Assembly (NCBI GenBank): GCA_944472155.2
Contig: OX235279.1
Coordinates: 177,733,868 to 177,797,867, forward strand
Origin: Trichobilharzia szidati
Taxonomy: Eukaryota > Platyhelminthes > Trematoda > Strigeidida > Schistosomatidae
Length of the DNA: 64,000 nt
Reading direction: 5' to 3'
Below, one piece after another: positions 54,225-64,000 of this stretch. Both the position numbers and the translations under genes were made by a program. Each line of letters starts with the position of its first letter. The first letter of the stretch is position 1. The notes under the pieces are model-generated. The model saw only the letters and a program-made list of their open reading frames with translations. It was not told the origin of the DNA and made no database searches.

Positions 54225-55585
54225 TGGAGGAAACCTGTCTGTCTGCCTGGATTCAACATAGAACTTGGCACCGAAGTGCAGCAGTTCGAGTTGCCACGTT
54301 CCAAATAGCACACAAAGCTAAACAAGAAGATGAGTGAAGAGAATCAATAGAGTTTTGACAAGTATAAGAGTGAAACAGAATGAGTAATGGTAGAAAGGAA
54401 TATGAAAGATTACAGAGACTGAATACATCTGCGTAAGCCATTGACAACGATTTTGAGCCATGTCACCTATTGTTGTCTCCAGCCATTGATTCTTAGAGTC
54501 CCGAGGGCGGGCCCCAACCCGGAAGGAGTCTGCATCTCCCTACCTGACTCAGTTTAACTGCTAAGGATTTCATGGATTGATGCCATGCTTTTGTTTGGCC
54601 ACCGCTTACTCTTTTCCAACTTGCACCTATATCAGCTAGTAATGCCCGTCGGGTGGGGGGGGGCGATGGTTAGGAAAACGCAGCACGTGACCTAACCATC
54701 TCAATCGATGTGAATTTATTACCTCGTCGATTGATTTTCCCTCTTTGCCGAACACTCTACGCCTAACGTCAATATTACTTACCTTATTATACCACCTAAC
54801 GTGAGAAAGAGATCGTAGACATCTATGATCAAAAACAGTCAACCTTTTCATGTCTTCAACTCGTATTGGCCATGTTTCAGAGCCAGCCATAGAGAAGGAC
54901 GGAGCGAACTGCTGAGCAGTACACACGTCCCTTGGTTGATAGCCGGATGTCACGTCTACTCCAGAGATGGTGTAAGTTAGCGAAAGCAGCTCGAGATTTT
55001 GGGATCCGTGCTGAGATTTCGTCGCTAATCAGTCCGTTGGTGATGATACAAGTGATACAACAGGACTATGTCATCTGCATATTCCAAGTCCATAAGACTA
55101 TTCCCTTGGTAACAAGTCGATTCCTAAGTCGTTAAGTTCAGCTAAGGATACTTCCATCAGCATATATATCATGAAGTTAAACAGAAATGGGGAAAGTGGA
55201 CATCCTTGACGGACACCACTGGTTGTTATCAATTCAGATGACAATTCCCCATAAGCCCTTACATGGCTACGTGAGTTTGAGTAGAGTGTCTTGTATAGTG
55301 CAATGTACTTTCTTGGCACTCCCTTCACAGTCTAACATCGCCATAGTACCTCTCGATCCACGGAGTCGAAGGCCGCCTTTTATTCAAGAAATATGGCAAT
55401 TCTTGGACGCCGAAAAGTGTGTCTATGTTCTAGGATCTGTCGGAGAGTGAAGATATGATCTATGCACCCTCTACTTGGTCTAAAGCCTGCTTGATTTTCC
55501 CTCGTTTGTTCCTCCCGAGTTCTACTTTGTCTGTGCATGATTACTGAGCCTAGGATTTTAGAAACTATGTTCGTTAGGAGGAGAA
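54225..55585 (-). mobile_element. RTE-B copy with part of the reverse transcriptase
   Basis: The longest RTE-B copy here. Minus strand from about 55585: QAGFRP-like, AAFDSVDRE (motif A; a stop precedes it), then at 55328-55098 GVPRKYIALYKTLYSN and TTSGVRQGCPLSPFLFNFMI (motif B), then an internal deletion, then SETWPIRVEDMKRLTVFDHR, VRWYNKVSNIDVRRRVFGK and HRLRWLGHVLRFPNHRPP, and the 3' block near 54240. Motif C (YADD-like) is deleted. Confidence 0.85.
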
Positions 55586-56309
55586 AACCAAAACCATTTG
55601 CATTCTTTCGCTTATGTTTTGGAGAAAACCAAAGCTTGTATATTAAATGTATTCACACGGTCATTTATAACTCAGAGATTCTCAAAAAATCAGGCATTTT
55701 TAGATAAACAAAACTTTACTACCCAGAAACAAATAACTGAATGACCGGCGCTCTTGTAAATGTCAACACAAATTGACACCGAGTGTCGGATGCAAGTTAC
55801 TAATAGTCGTTGTTTCACTCTATTTCTGTGAAATGTGAATGTGGACAACATGTGGCTGTACGCTTCTATTAGTGTTTTTATGGCACTGAAATTCTTTCGC
55901 TGCAGCTGTAAAGTGAACAGCGCACAATGCAAGTGCCATACCTAAGGAGATTTTGAACCTGAACAAAACACCTGGCTACGGAATACACTGGAAACGACAA
56001 GCTACTTAGCTTAACAATAAAATATCGCTTATAGGAGGATCATATATAAGAATCAAAATAGAATTATCAGAGCAACAAACAGTGTGAAGGGAAATATGGG
56101 CGCATAATTGCTAAGTTCTATCATTGCAAGCCAATCATACTAAGTTGCTGCATTAAGTGATACTTATAGGCATTTTTAGAATGTAACGAGTTGTAATACT
56201 TCTGATCTGCTTATATACGTAGTTTTTGAATTATATTCTCTGCGTGGAACTAGTAGGATAACGTTGTGTTTTAAAAGATTTCAAGGTCAAAGTAAGCAAA
56301 TTCTATGAT
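55586..56309. other. No gene recognised
   Basis: Several short open frames, none supported. Confidence 0.4.
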
Positions 56310-56693
56310 TTCATTATGGGCAGAATGTATTTTGATAAAGCCTCACAGTGTTGTACAGTACTATTTACTGATGACCACGTTTCGAGCACAATTTATTACT
56401 GCTCATAATCATATCAAGGCACTACTCAAGCAACTTTCTAACTTCGTTTAGATAATTCCATTATTTTTCATCGCTCGACTTGATGATTTGTAGTAGTATT
56501 TTCCATATTTCCGGTATTAGTGATGAGTCATTCATATTGCATGTGTTGGGTGTAGACTCGACGAATAAGGATTCAGTAATTAACGTCTCTCCCTCTCTCC
56601 TCCTACCTATATTACACAATAAGGTAGACAGAGTCGAAATTCTAAGAAGCAATATAGGTAGGTGGAGACAGAGGGAGGTTGATTACTGAATAC
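56310..56693 (-). mobile_element. PLE-F foldback fragment
   Basis: PLE-F end block and hairpin region antisense (56330-56610), followed by a short sense piece so that about 56570-56612 and 56649-56692 are inverted copies (CTCCTACCTATATT against AATATAGGTAGGTGG). Confidence 0.7.
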
Positions 56694-56930
56694 CTGTTGA
56701 TGCTATTGATTGCCTTCAGATTGTTCATAATATGACCAGCGTCCAACAGACGGCATACAATCAATCGCACGCGTTGAAAATAATCTACAGGCAAAAGAGA
56801 GCTAGTTCGCTGTATTTTACCGAGGTGGTTATTGATTTCTCGTAAATTTTGAATTTTTCCTAAAATTCTAGTCACGCAAATAGCCTGCTGAGAAATATTA
56901 CGGCATTTCAGCAATGAAAAAATAGGATGC
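56694..56930 (-). CDS. Possible host exon, unknown function
   Basis: Minus-strand frame of about 75 codons with varied composition: HPIFSLLKCRNISQQAICV, REINNHLGKIQRTSS, VDYFQRVRLIVCRLLDAGHI. A CAG that could be an acceptor lies near 56935, and CAACAG with GTATTC could be a donor at the left end. However, the left end also abuts PLE-F sequence, so this may be a chance frame or an old repeat. No family recognised. Confidence 0.25.
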
Positions 56931-57044
56931 CAGTAGGCTGGTTAAATAGCCCCTCATTTATGTATCCAGTATGAAAGCTGATTATTTTTATACACAGAGC
57001 TTTATTTATTCAGTTAGAAATTTTCTCCCTGTATATATTCCAAA

Positions 57045-57990
57045 CTCCTGTCGACGCCAAGTAAAATCCTGAGTCGCATCATCCTGGAGAGAATAAAGGA
57101 CGCACTGGATACAGAACTCCGACCAGAACAAGCTGGATTCAGGAAAGGCAAATCATGTTCTGACCAAATTGCAACTCTACGCATCATCAGCGAACAAAGC
57201 ATGGAATGGCAATCAAATCTCTACCTCAACTTTATAGACTTTGAGAAGGCCTTCGACAGTGTTGACCGCGAAGTAATTTGGAAAATACTCAAGTACTACG
57301 GCGTACCCCAAATATTCATCAACCTTATTCAAAAGCTATACAACAATGGCACATGTCAAGTGATCCACAACGGAAAACTCAGCGAAGCGTTTGGAGTAAA
57401 CACAGGAGTCAGACAAGGGTGCTTATTATCACCAATGATATTCCTAATTGTGGTGGACTGGACTGGATTATGCGTCAGACAGTGGGAAACGAGAAGACAG
57501 GAGTATTCTGGACCGACGTGAAGAACCTAGAAGACCTGGATTTCTATACGGATCAGAAACTTGGCGGGTCACAAAGAATATTTCCAACAGCCTGTTGCAG
57601 ACCTTTATCAACAACTGTCTTCGCTGGCTCTATACTGAAGATCAGATGGCCGGAAAGAATCACCAACAAGAAACTATGGGAACAAACAAACAAAACAAGA
57701 AGCAATCGTCAAACCAACCAAATATGCAGGAGAAAGTGGAGATGGATTGGACACTCGCTGAGGAGGCCGCTGGGTGACATCGCGCGTCAGGCCAGTGATC
57801 GAGTGGAACCCGAAAGCGAAGCAGCGAGTGGGATGTCTAAGGGTGACATGGAGGAGATTGTGTGAAGAAGAGTTGAGATAGTACGGACTAACATGGATGC
57901 TGGTCAAAAGTACAGCAGAAGACAGAAGCAGGTGGAGACGTGCAGTTGAAGCCCTATGTTCCACTAGGAACTCAAGGGAACAATAATAAT
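57045..57990 (+). mobile_element. RTE-A copy with reverse transcriptase motifs and an internal deletion
   Basis: Sense. From 57060: NILSRIILERIKDALDTEL, PEQAGFRKGKSCSDQIATLR, NFIDFEKAFDSVDREVIW (motif A), GVNTGVRQGCLLSPMIF (motif B). Near 57540 the text jumps from NLEDLDF directly to LYGSETWRVTKN, losing the DD motif C region seen at 4.66 kb. Then LKIRWPERITNKKLWEQT, QICRRKWRWIGHSLRRPLGD and an end with (AAT)n at about 57990. Confidence 0.88.
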
Positions 57991-58169
57991 ATATTCCAAA
58001 GAATACAGCCAAAAGTGATAGAGCATACATAACTTAAACTCAAACTATCTAATCGTGACAGAAATGTACTGAATGCTCTTTGTAATACGGCTAATAAACA
58101 GAAGGTTCACCAGGTAGTTTGGTGTAAGACGGTTAACCATTGAAAGAAGTGAATACTAATATGAAGTAT

Positions 58170-58485
58170 GATATTCGTGCTCACTTTGACTGGACACTTA
58201 TAACTAGTGTGACGTGTCTAGTCCTTCCTCTGGTGCAGACTGAATTCTATCAGTCAGGTTTGCAACGTGGCCTCGCCATCACGGTTCACATATTGATTTG
58301 ATGATATTAGATAGTTGGAGGCAATTGGCCACAGGAAGCCTTGCTTTACCTAGGGTTCGTGCTAGTTGGCGCTAAAATCTCAGAAGGGACATGTGTTCCT
58401 TCAAGGTTGCTGACGAGTGCCAACTAGCACGAAACCTAGGTCAGGCTGTGCTTCCTATGGCCGATTACCTCCAACCACCTAATAA
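58170..58485 (-). mobile_element. SINE-2 pieces (inverted pair)
   Basis: An antisense body (58190-58375) with a decayed hammerhead-like end, then a short sense piece (58376-58480) with GAGTGCCAACTAGCACGAAA and CCTAGGTC. Confidence 0.7.
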
Positions 58486-59048
58486 TTTGAAGTTTGATAT
58501 TCGTCTCTGTGAGTTGCTTACTGTGTTGAAATACTGAATGCGCATTATTAGGCTGTAACTAAGCTCATTTGTGAAAACACAGAATAACCCACCCCTTTCC
58601 CACCTTTAATAAAAACATCTCAGCTTTATTTGTAATTTGCCCAAAAGATATTATCCAGTTGGAAATCTAGAAATGTCTACCAAACGACTTTAGGTTTTAC
58701 ACGAAGATTGTGTAATGCTGCTTGAGTTTCAAAAGGGGCCTTCGTAAAAAGTGATTACGGTTTGGTTAGATAGCTTCTATTATTTTGCTGATATACTGGC
58801 ATTGTTATCCGGTGTACAGTGCGCAAGACTTACCTTACACCATGAGATAAGTGATCTCCATATTTTCATCAAATACGAAGATGCATAAAGTCTTGAAGGT
58901 AGGGTACAAACTATTACCAATCTCATGGAAGCTACATATAACAGCATATAAATACCTGACGCCTCTAATGACGTCCAGCGTAACACTTGCGATCCCATGT
59001 ATTTAAAAGTGAGTCACACCTATTGTTTAAGGGCTAGTGATACTGTGG
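58486..59048. other. No gene recognised
   Basis: Unidentified sequence up to the assembly gap. Confidence 0.4.
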
Positions 59049-59545
59049 NNNNNNNNNNNNNNNNNNNNNNNNNNNNNNNNNNNNNNNNNNNNNNNNNNNN
59101 NNNNNNNNNNNNNNNNNNNNNNNNNNNNNNNNNNNNNNNNNNNNNNNNNNNNNNNNNNNNNNNNNNNNNNNNNNNNNNNNNNNNNNNNNNNNNNNNNNNN
59201 NNNNNNNNNNNNNNNNNNNNNNNNNNNNNNNNNNNNNNNNNNNNNNNNNNNNNNNNNNNNNNNNNNNNNNNNNNNNNNNNNNNNNNNNNNNNNNNNNNNN
59301 NNNNNNNNNNNNNNNNNNNNNNNNNNNNNNNNNNNNNNNNNNNNNNNNNNNNNNNNNNNNNNNNNNNNNNNNNNNNNNNNNNNNNNNNNNNNNNNNNNNN
59401 NNNNNNNNNNNNNNNNNNNNNNNNNNNNNNNNNNNNNNNNNNNNNNNNNNNNNNNNNNNNNNNNNNNNNNNNNNNNNNNNNNNNNNNNNNNNNNNNNNNN
59501 NNNNNNNNNNNNNNNNNNNNNNNNNNNNNNNNNNNNNNNNNNNNN
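59049..59545. other. Assembly gap (497 N)
   Basis: Run of N; content unknown. Open frames drawn across it are artefacts. Confidence 0.99.
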
Positions 59546-59559
59546 CGTGTACTTTTGCA

Positions 59560-60450
59560 ACTGAATTTTAGTGATTACATCGGACTAAAGTTCGAGGTCG
59601 CAGATAAGTGAATTTGAAAAATATATGTGCATGTGCAGTATACAATCGTGTGCGTGCATGTGTGTGGGTAAACAACTGTAAAAAAACATTTGTTAGCCTC
59701 TCCATAAGAAGATATAGACAATTGGGAATTTTGACCGAGTATGATACATATCCATTTTTTATTTATTAATCAGGATTTGCCATGCATCAGCTAACATCAC
59801 ATCTTCACGTGTGGTCAAATTGTTGGGATTCACCCATATATATGTAGGGCTTCCGCAGTCAGTCTTTCTTTATACGAACCAAAACCTTTCTTAGAACCTA
59901 AGTCCTATCAAAGTCGATTTTGTATCGCATTTCTATCGAATGTGGTACAATTGCTGATATGTTTTCTAGTTTCTTTTAGTCTTCAGAGGTCTTTGGAACC
60001 ATCTTTAGATATTGTTTATGCCCTTTCACTTTTATATCTACCTGTCTGGAAGTTTCACCTATATATACGGTGTCACAGTCCCCACAATTGATATGGTACA
60101 CACAATTCTGTTTGTTTTCGTCTTCTATTTTATCCCTAACCTTCATCAGTGATCAGCGTAAGGTGTTAGTGGCACGAAAATACATTCTCATTTCAGGATT
60201 GTTAAGGATTCGCTTTATCTTATCCAATGTTTCTCCACGGTTAGGAATCACCGCTGTACTAACCCAGATCATAGCAACAGGTTTCGATCCATCCTTATCT
60301 TCACATTTTAAGCATCTTTTTATGAAGGCTTTATTGATAATTATTTGATTCAAGAGTGGACTGAACCAATTTAAGTCCCTTGCTAATCTTTTCCTCCTCC
60401 TCAGTAACTAGATGTTTGCCTCTGTTAATCAGATTATTGGCCACAGTTAC
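59560..60450 (-). mobile_element. PLE-H endonuclease region, antisense
   Basis: Minus strand from about 60.4 kb: LNQIIINKAFIKRCLKCEDK, TLDKIKRILNNPEMRMYFRA, then (next frame) NKQNCVYHINCGDCDTVYIG and ETSRQ, and a decayed remainder to about 59.57 kb. CxxC followed by YIG and the Arg region mark GIY-YIG. A distinct group from the other PLEs here. Confidence 0.75.
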
Positions 60451-60463
60451 TTTTGTTGTAAAG

Positions 60464-60465
<2 letters not shown>

Positions 60466-60514
<49 letters not shown>
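60466..60514. repeat. (TA)n microsatellite
   Basis: About 24 TA dinucleotides with one break, between PLE-H and RTE-A. Confidence 0.95.
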
Positions 60515-60516
<2 letters not shown>

Positions 60517-60524
60517 TAATTTAT

Positions 60525-61078
60525 TATTGTTCCCTTGGGTTCCTAGTGGAACATAGGGCTTCAACTACACGTCTCCGCTTGTTTCTGTCTTCTGCTGTAC
60601 TTTTCACCTGCATCCATGTTAGTCCATACTGTTTCAACTCCTCTTCACACGATCTCCTCCATGTCACCCTTGGACGTCCCACTCGCCGCTTCCCTTTCGG
60701 GTTCCACTCGAGTGATGGCCTGACGCGCGATGTCACTCAGCGGCCTCCTCAGCGAGTGTCCAATCCATCTCCACTTTCTCCTGCATATTTGTTGAGTGAT
60801 TGGTTCTTGTTTTGTTTGTTCCCATATTTTCTTGTTGGTGATTCTTTCCAGCCATCTGATCTTCAGTATAGAGCAAAGACAGTTGTTGTTGATAAAGGTC
60901 TGCAACAGGCTGTTGGAAATATTCTTTGTGACTCGCCAAGTTTCTGATCCGTATAGAAGAACTGACTGACTTGACGTTTGTATTGAAAATCCGAATTTTG
61001 TTGTTGATGCTGAGTGACGAAGATTTCCAGATTGGTTTCAGGTTGATGAATGTGTTTCTCGCCTTCCCGATTCTTTTA
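60525..61078 (-). mobile_element. RTE-A 3' end, antisense
   Basis: Minus-strand blocks KIRWLERITNKKIWEQTKQE, QICRRKWRWIGHSLRRPLSD and RVTWRRSCEEELKQYGLTWM, ending EALCSTRNPREQ at 60524. It starts at the (AAT)n tail. Three frames, but close in sequence to the copy at 41.4 kb. Confidence 0.85.
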
Positions 61079-61079
61079 A

Positions 61080-61283
61080 TCGAGTTTAAGGTGTATTATT
61101 TACACTTCCATCTCTCTCTCTCTCGCAGTGCAACACACCACAAATCGTTATCTCTCTCTCTCTTTCTGACTAAAAGCATTTCGTTTACCATTAAATTTAA
61201 TTGACTTAAATGATAGTTTTGCTTATGGGTTGTCACATTGTAATTATTCTGTCTTTTTTCTTTTTAATTCCCACTTTTACTAG
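61080..61283 (+). other. Intron end with CT repeats and a polypyrimidine tract
   Basis: CT runs at 61109-61165 and a T-rich tract (CTTTTTTCTTTTT) lead to the TAG at 61281-61283. This looks like a splice acceptor; an alternative is that 61210-61284 is a coding signal peptide (MIVLLMGCHIVIILSFFFLI). Confidence 0.5.
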
Positions 61284-62309
61284 TGAAGTCAGTGACAACG
61301 CTAATCGAATGCAACCTACTGCGGCTAGCCACGTTGCGACAGACTCACTGTGTAACCATCCGTCTACTACTACTACTGCAACTAGTTTGCACTCATCCTC
61401 AGTGTTTATGACAACGGTCACAACATCAGTATCACGTGTCAGTCCACAACCGGCAGGAAGTGCTTTTGCTGCACGGCCTGTCTCCAGCTTGCATTGTAAA
61501 TCTCCGCATTATTTAACGCGTAAATGTGTACCTACGGCTAGCAGTGGTTGTATAACAGAAATACCAAGTCATTGTGGCTCTAGCGGTGTTGGGGTTGTTG
61601 GTGTTGCAGCTAACCTACATCATAATGGGAGACTTGCCCCACTGGACAAAATACGTACACCCTTACCACCACCACCACAATACAGTATTCTTCACGCTTA
61701 GAAGACAATACTGTTTTCTCATCAACAACACCAATAACACCGACGATACAGCTGGCGAACACAGAATCCACTACTCACTCAACTGGTACATCTGCATTAT
61801 CGAGATGTCGTAATTTCAATGGTAACCAGTTTTTGTCTTCCATCATAGTCGGGCCTACACCATCGCCACCATCTCCACTAGCATCAACAACAACAACGAA
61901 TGCAATCGGTCAAAATATTCAAACCTCGACAATACCAGCCAATATTTTCGGTGATGGTGCAGCTCCTCGTAGTCTCGTTCTGCCACCGTTATCTAATTGT
62001 ACTGTTAACTCCTCATCAACAACAATCAACACAATTCCAGTGTCGAATACTTCATCGAATCCGTTAACTAACACAGGATTAAGCCTACCAAGTCCTAAGA
62101 ATAATTTGTCTCTAGCCTCTAAAACTGGATTTGCTCTGCATCAGCACGCTGGACAAGTCAATCAGCATCCACCATATCTGCATAAGGGTATTAGTGGAAA
62201 TTTAGTTGCACAACAGAATACTAATAATAGTTCTGTAAATACATCTGTATATACTCAAAGAATATCATCAAAGTCATCTACTCACCGTAAACAGAGTTCT
62301 ACAAAACAG
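61284..62309 (+). CDS. Ser/Thr-rich host exon, unknown function, with one frame break
   Basis: A coding region with strong composition bias and no repeat similarity. The first part (to 61701) reads EVSDNANRMQPTAASHVATD, STTTTATSLHSSSVFMTTVT, PVSSLHCKSPHYLTRKCVPT and ends PLPPPPQYS before a stop. A second frame, open from 61626 to the donor, reads SSRLEDNTVFSSTTPITPTI, VGPTPSPPSPLAS, PRSLVLPPLSNCTVNSSSTT, HQHAGQVNQHPPYLHKGISG and KSSTHRKQSSTKQ. Donor CAG/GTAAGC at 62309/62310, phase 0. The two frames share composition and overlap at 61626-61698, where a CCACCACCACCAC run could have lost one base in assembly. Probably one disordered regulatory or scaffold protein; the family is not recognised. 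Confidence 0.6.
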
Positions 62310-62384
62310 GTAAGCAGTGGACAGTCGACTGTTATTTTGCTATATAAATGCATCACTGGTAAGTCTGAGTGAGATCTGTTTGTT

Positions 62385-62625
62385 GGTACTCGATGGTTGG
62401 AGGCAATCGGCCACAGGAAGCCCGGCCTGACCTAGGTTTCGTGCCAGTTGGCACTCACCAGTCAGTCAGCAAGGCGTATCTGCAACCTTGAAGGAACTCA
62501 TGTGCCTACTTCTGAGATTCGAACCCGAGTCATCTAGTGCTATCAGCATTCAGAGACGTTACCACTGAGCCATTCAGGCTCGCGATTGACCCCTGGCTAG
62601 CATGGTGGCCACATGTTTGTTGTAG
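62385..62625 (-). mobile_element. SINE-2 copy in the intron after the Ser/Thr-rich exon
   Basis: Antisense: hammerhead-like block at 62429-62461, then GGTTGCAGATACGCC (complement), B-box-like GGGTTCGAATCTCAG (complement) and a tRNA-like head near 62560-62585. Confidence 0.8.
62429..62461 (-). ncRNA. Hammerhead-like motif (SINE-2)
   Basis: Minus strand: CTGGTGA, GTGC, loop CAACTG, GCAC, GAAA, CCTAGG, TC. Same single core change (A to G) as other SINE-2 copies, so it is a family feature rather than random decay. Confidence 0.5.
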
Positions 62626-63180
62626 CATAATCTGAAATGCATTCACAACTTCGGGTAAAGTTTTCTATTCAATTATCAAACTTACAAGTACTTGACTTAT
62701 TGAATTTTGATTTAACGCTAACTAACACTTTTATGATTGAATACTGTCACTGCTTACCCGGGATGTTAGTGACAGTTAACGAAAAGCGTAGATAATTTAT
62801 GAAAGGCATGGTGACCAAATGGTTGCATGTACATATTACTTAAGTTGTCATAAGGAAAAGAAAGAAATTTCGACAAAATCTATGTGTTTATTGATACCCA
62901 GCTTTTGACAGCGAATGTTTCTACGACATTAATTATGACTGGTTTCCATGGCGTACTTCAGTAGATGAGAAATTCTTGAGAATATTGTATCGTCTTACTT
63001 AAAAATGCTTGTGCGATGTCTTTCTAAACCACGTAACAATGTCTATGCAATCTCTCTAGGCAACTGTCTTACAGCATGAAGTAACAGTGACGTTGTCTAG
63101 CATATTTAGTAGTTTCTCTACCTCATTCATCGCACATAAATTCGCGTCACAAAGTACTTCATATTTTAGAATTAGTTGTA
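62626..63180. other. No gene recognised
   Basis: AT-rich sequence, probably intron of the Ser/Thr-rich gene. Confidence 0.4.
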
Positions 63181-64000
63181 TTCTCTGAGCTGGTTGATTT
63201 GATCTCAAAGATTTCGTTGTCCTTCTGGACAACAATATAACTGTGTGTATCCTGGCAATTATATCTCCCTGACTAGTAGTCAATTTACATCTCTACTGAT
63301 CATTTTTATTGACTTGGAATTTGAACTTTCTTGTCATATGTGATTTACTTTTTATTAGCTAGTAAATTTGGTCTACAGTAATAAGTGTTTGTTAATCGCT
63401 GATTCACTTGAATACCAGCCTTCTAGGAATTCTCTGGCGCTTTTGGTGTTTCCCCTGTTTAAAATTTCGACATTATTCCAATCAAATTGGTGTCCATAAT
63501 TATCTACATGCATTGATATGAAGGAATATATATCATGTCTCTGTACAGCTAATTTGTGTTCCTGGATTCTGATTCGAAGGAGATGCCCACTTTGGTCGAT
63601 GTAATGTCTGTTACAGTTCATACAACTTATTTCGTAAATGGTATTAATTTTATCTTCTTTTACTGTTGGATATTTCGGTTTGCACAATTTTGAATGAAGT
63701 GATCGCGCTGGCTGGCTTGTGTGCTAGATCTGTTTCAAACGGTTCCAATATTCCAGCTGTTATTTCGGAGATATTTTTTAGATATGGTAGGATGAATTTT
63801 CTTGTGGTCTTTGATGATGGTTTCTTGTTGGTGTTGTGACTCGATTTTCAACACCTTTTGATGAAATTTTGTGTATAACCATTCTTTTTGAAGACAGCTG
63901 GTGGGTATTTTTCTTCCATTCTCTTCAACGCTGGAGTACTACAGTGTGTTTTGACTCTTTTAAACAATGTCTGCACACAGTTTCAATGGTGAGCAATTGG
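63181..64000 (-). mobile_element. PLE-C copy, antisense, running off the window
   Basis: Minus strand from the right edge: a frame-shifted KKYPPAVFKKNGYTQNFIKR-like connector, RKFILPYLKNISEI-like, then frame 63687-63373: TIYEISCMNCNRHYIDQSGH, RIRIQEHKLAVQRHDIYSFI, MHVDNYGHQFDWNNVEILNR, KSAREFLEGWYSSESAINKH. YIG reads YID here. The 3' region to about 63190 has a hammerhead stem II (TTGTTGTCC, AGAA, GGACAACGAAA) but no first core block. Confidence 0.8.

Noticed and set aside
58997..59611. Open frames of 175-204 codons on both strands
   Set aside because: They consist almost entirely of unknown residues from the run of N.
61210..61284. Signal peptide at the start of the Ser/Thr-rich frame
   Set aside because: The hydrophobic stretch is encoded by a polypyrimidine tract leading to TAG, more likely a splice acceptor; not excluded.

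Overview
This window is eukaryotic, AT-rich and dominated by transposable elements. The recognisable repeats point to a blood fluke (Schistosoma or a close schistosomatid): RTE-type non-LTR retrotransposons, many Penelope-like elements (PLEs) with a GIY-YIG endonuclease, and short elements that combine a tRNA-like Pol III promoter with a hammerhead ribozyme (HHR), as in the schistosome Sm-alpha family. Species and family names are from recall of these families and were not searched. Almost every open frame apart from the few host exons below is a broken transposon.

Host genes. (1) A proton-channel gene of the otopetrin family lies on the minus strand. Its last four coding exons run from about 42.5 kb down to 24.4 kb. 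Their splice sites and phases agree, and they encode the C-terminal ~607 residues; the 5' exons were not found. Its introns (1.5, 9.7 and 5.1 kb) are largely packed with PLE, RTE and SINE copies. (2) A Ser/Thr-rich exon at about 61.3-62.3 kb on the plus strand has a splice donor and one apparent frame break. (3) An orphan 213-codon frame on the plus strand at 6.45-7.09 kb has no repeat similarity that I recognise. A 497-base assembly gap sits at 59.05-59.55 kb.

Transposon layout. I use local labels. RTE-A and RTE-B are two non-LTR families, always 5'-truncated here. PLE-C to PLE-H are Penelope-like groups told apart by their endonuclease segments. SINE-1 is tRNA-like plus HHR with terminal inverted repeats. 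SINE-2 is tRNA-like plus an HHR-like motif. SINE-3 is tRNA-like with no HHR seen. By region: 0.5-6.1 kb is RTE-A, RTE-B and PLE-D, nested; 7.2-11.2 kb is SINE-3, PLE-F, an HHR SINE, PLE-E and PLE-C; 14.9-15.6 kb is an inverted SINE-1 pair; 17.7-23.6 kb is RTE-B, SINEs, PLE-C and PLE-D; 25.5-26.3 kb is RTE-A; 28-36.5 kb is mostly PLE-G, RTE-A and SINE-1; 37.4-46.2 kb is SINEs, RTE-A/B and a well-delimited PLE-E insertion; 47-51.3 kb is PLE-F and PLE-G; 52-58.5 kb is RTE-B, PLE-D, PLE-F and RTE-A; 59.5-64 kb is PLE-H, RTE-A, the Ser/Thr exon, SINE-2 and PLE-C.

The most interesting theme is ribozymes. HHR-like folds occur in SINE-1, in PLE-C 3' regions and in a compact 284-bp insertion, with weaker versions in SINE-2. 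In the SINE copies the segment after the core GAAA is a 6-base palindrome followed by UC, which would suit pairing between two copies. SINE-1 copies also carry terminal inverted repeats whose two arms share the same variants. Several nested insertions keep clear target-site duplications, giving a relative order of transposition. All boundaries given for repeats are approximate unless a duplication is stated.
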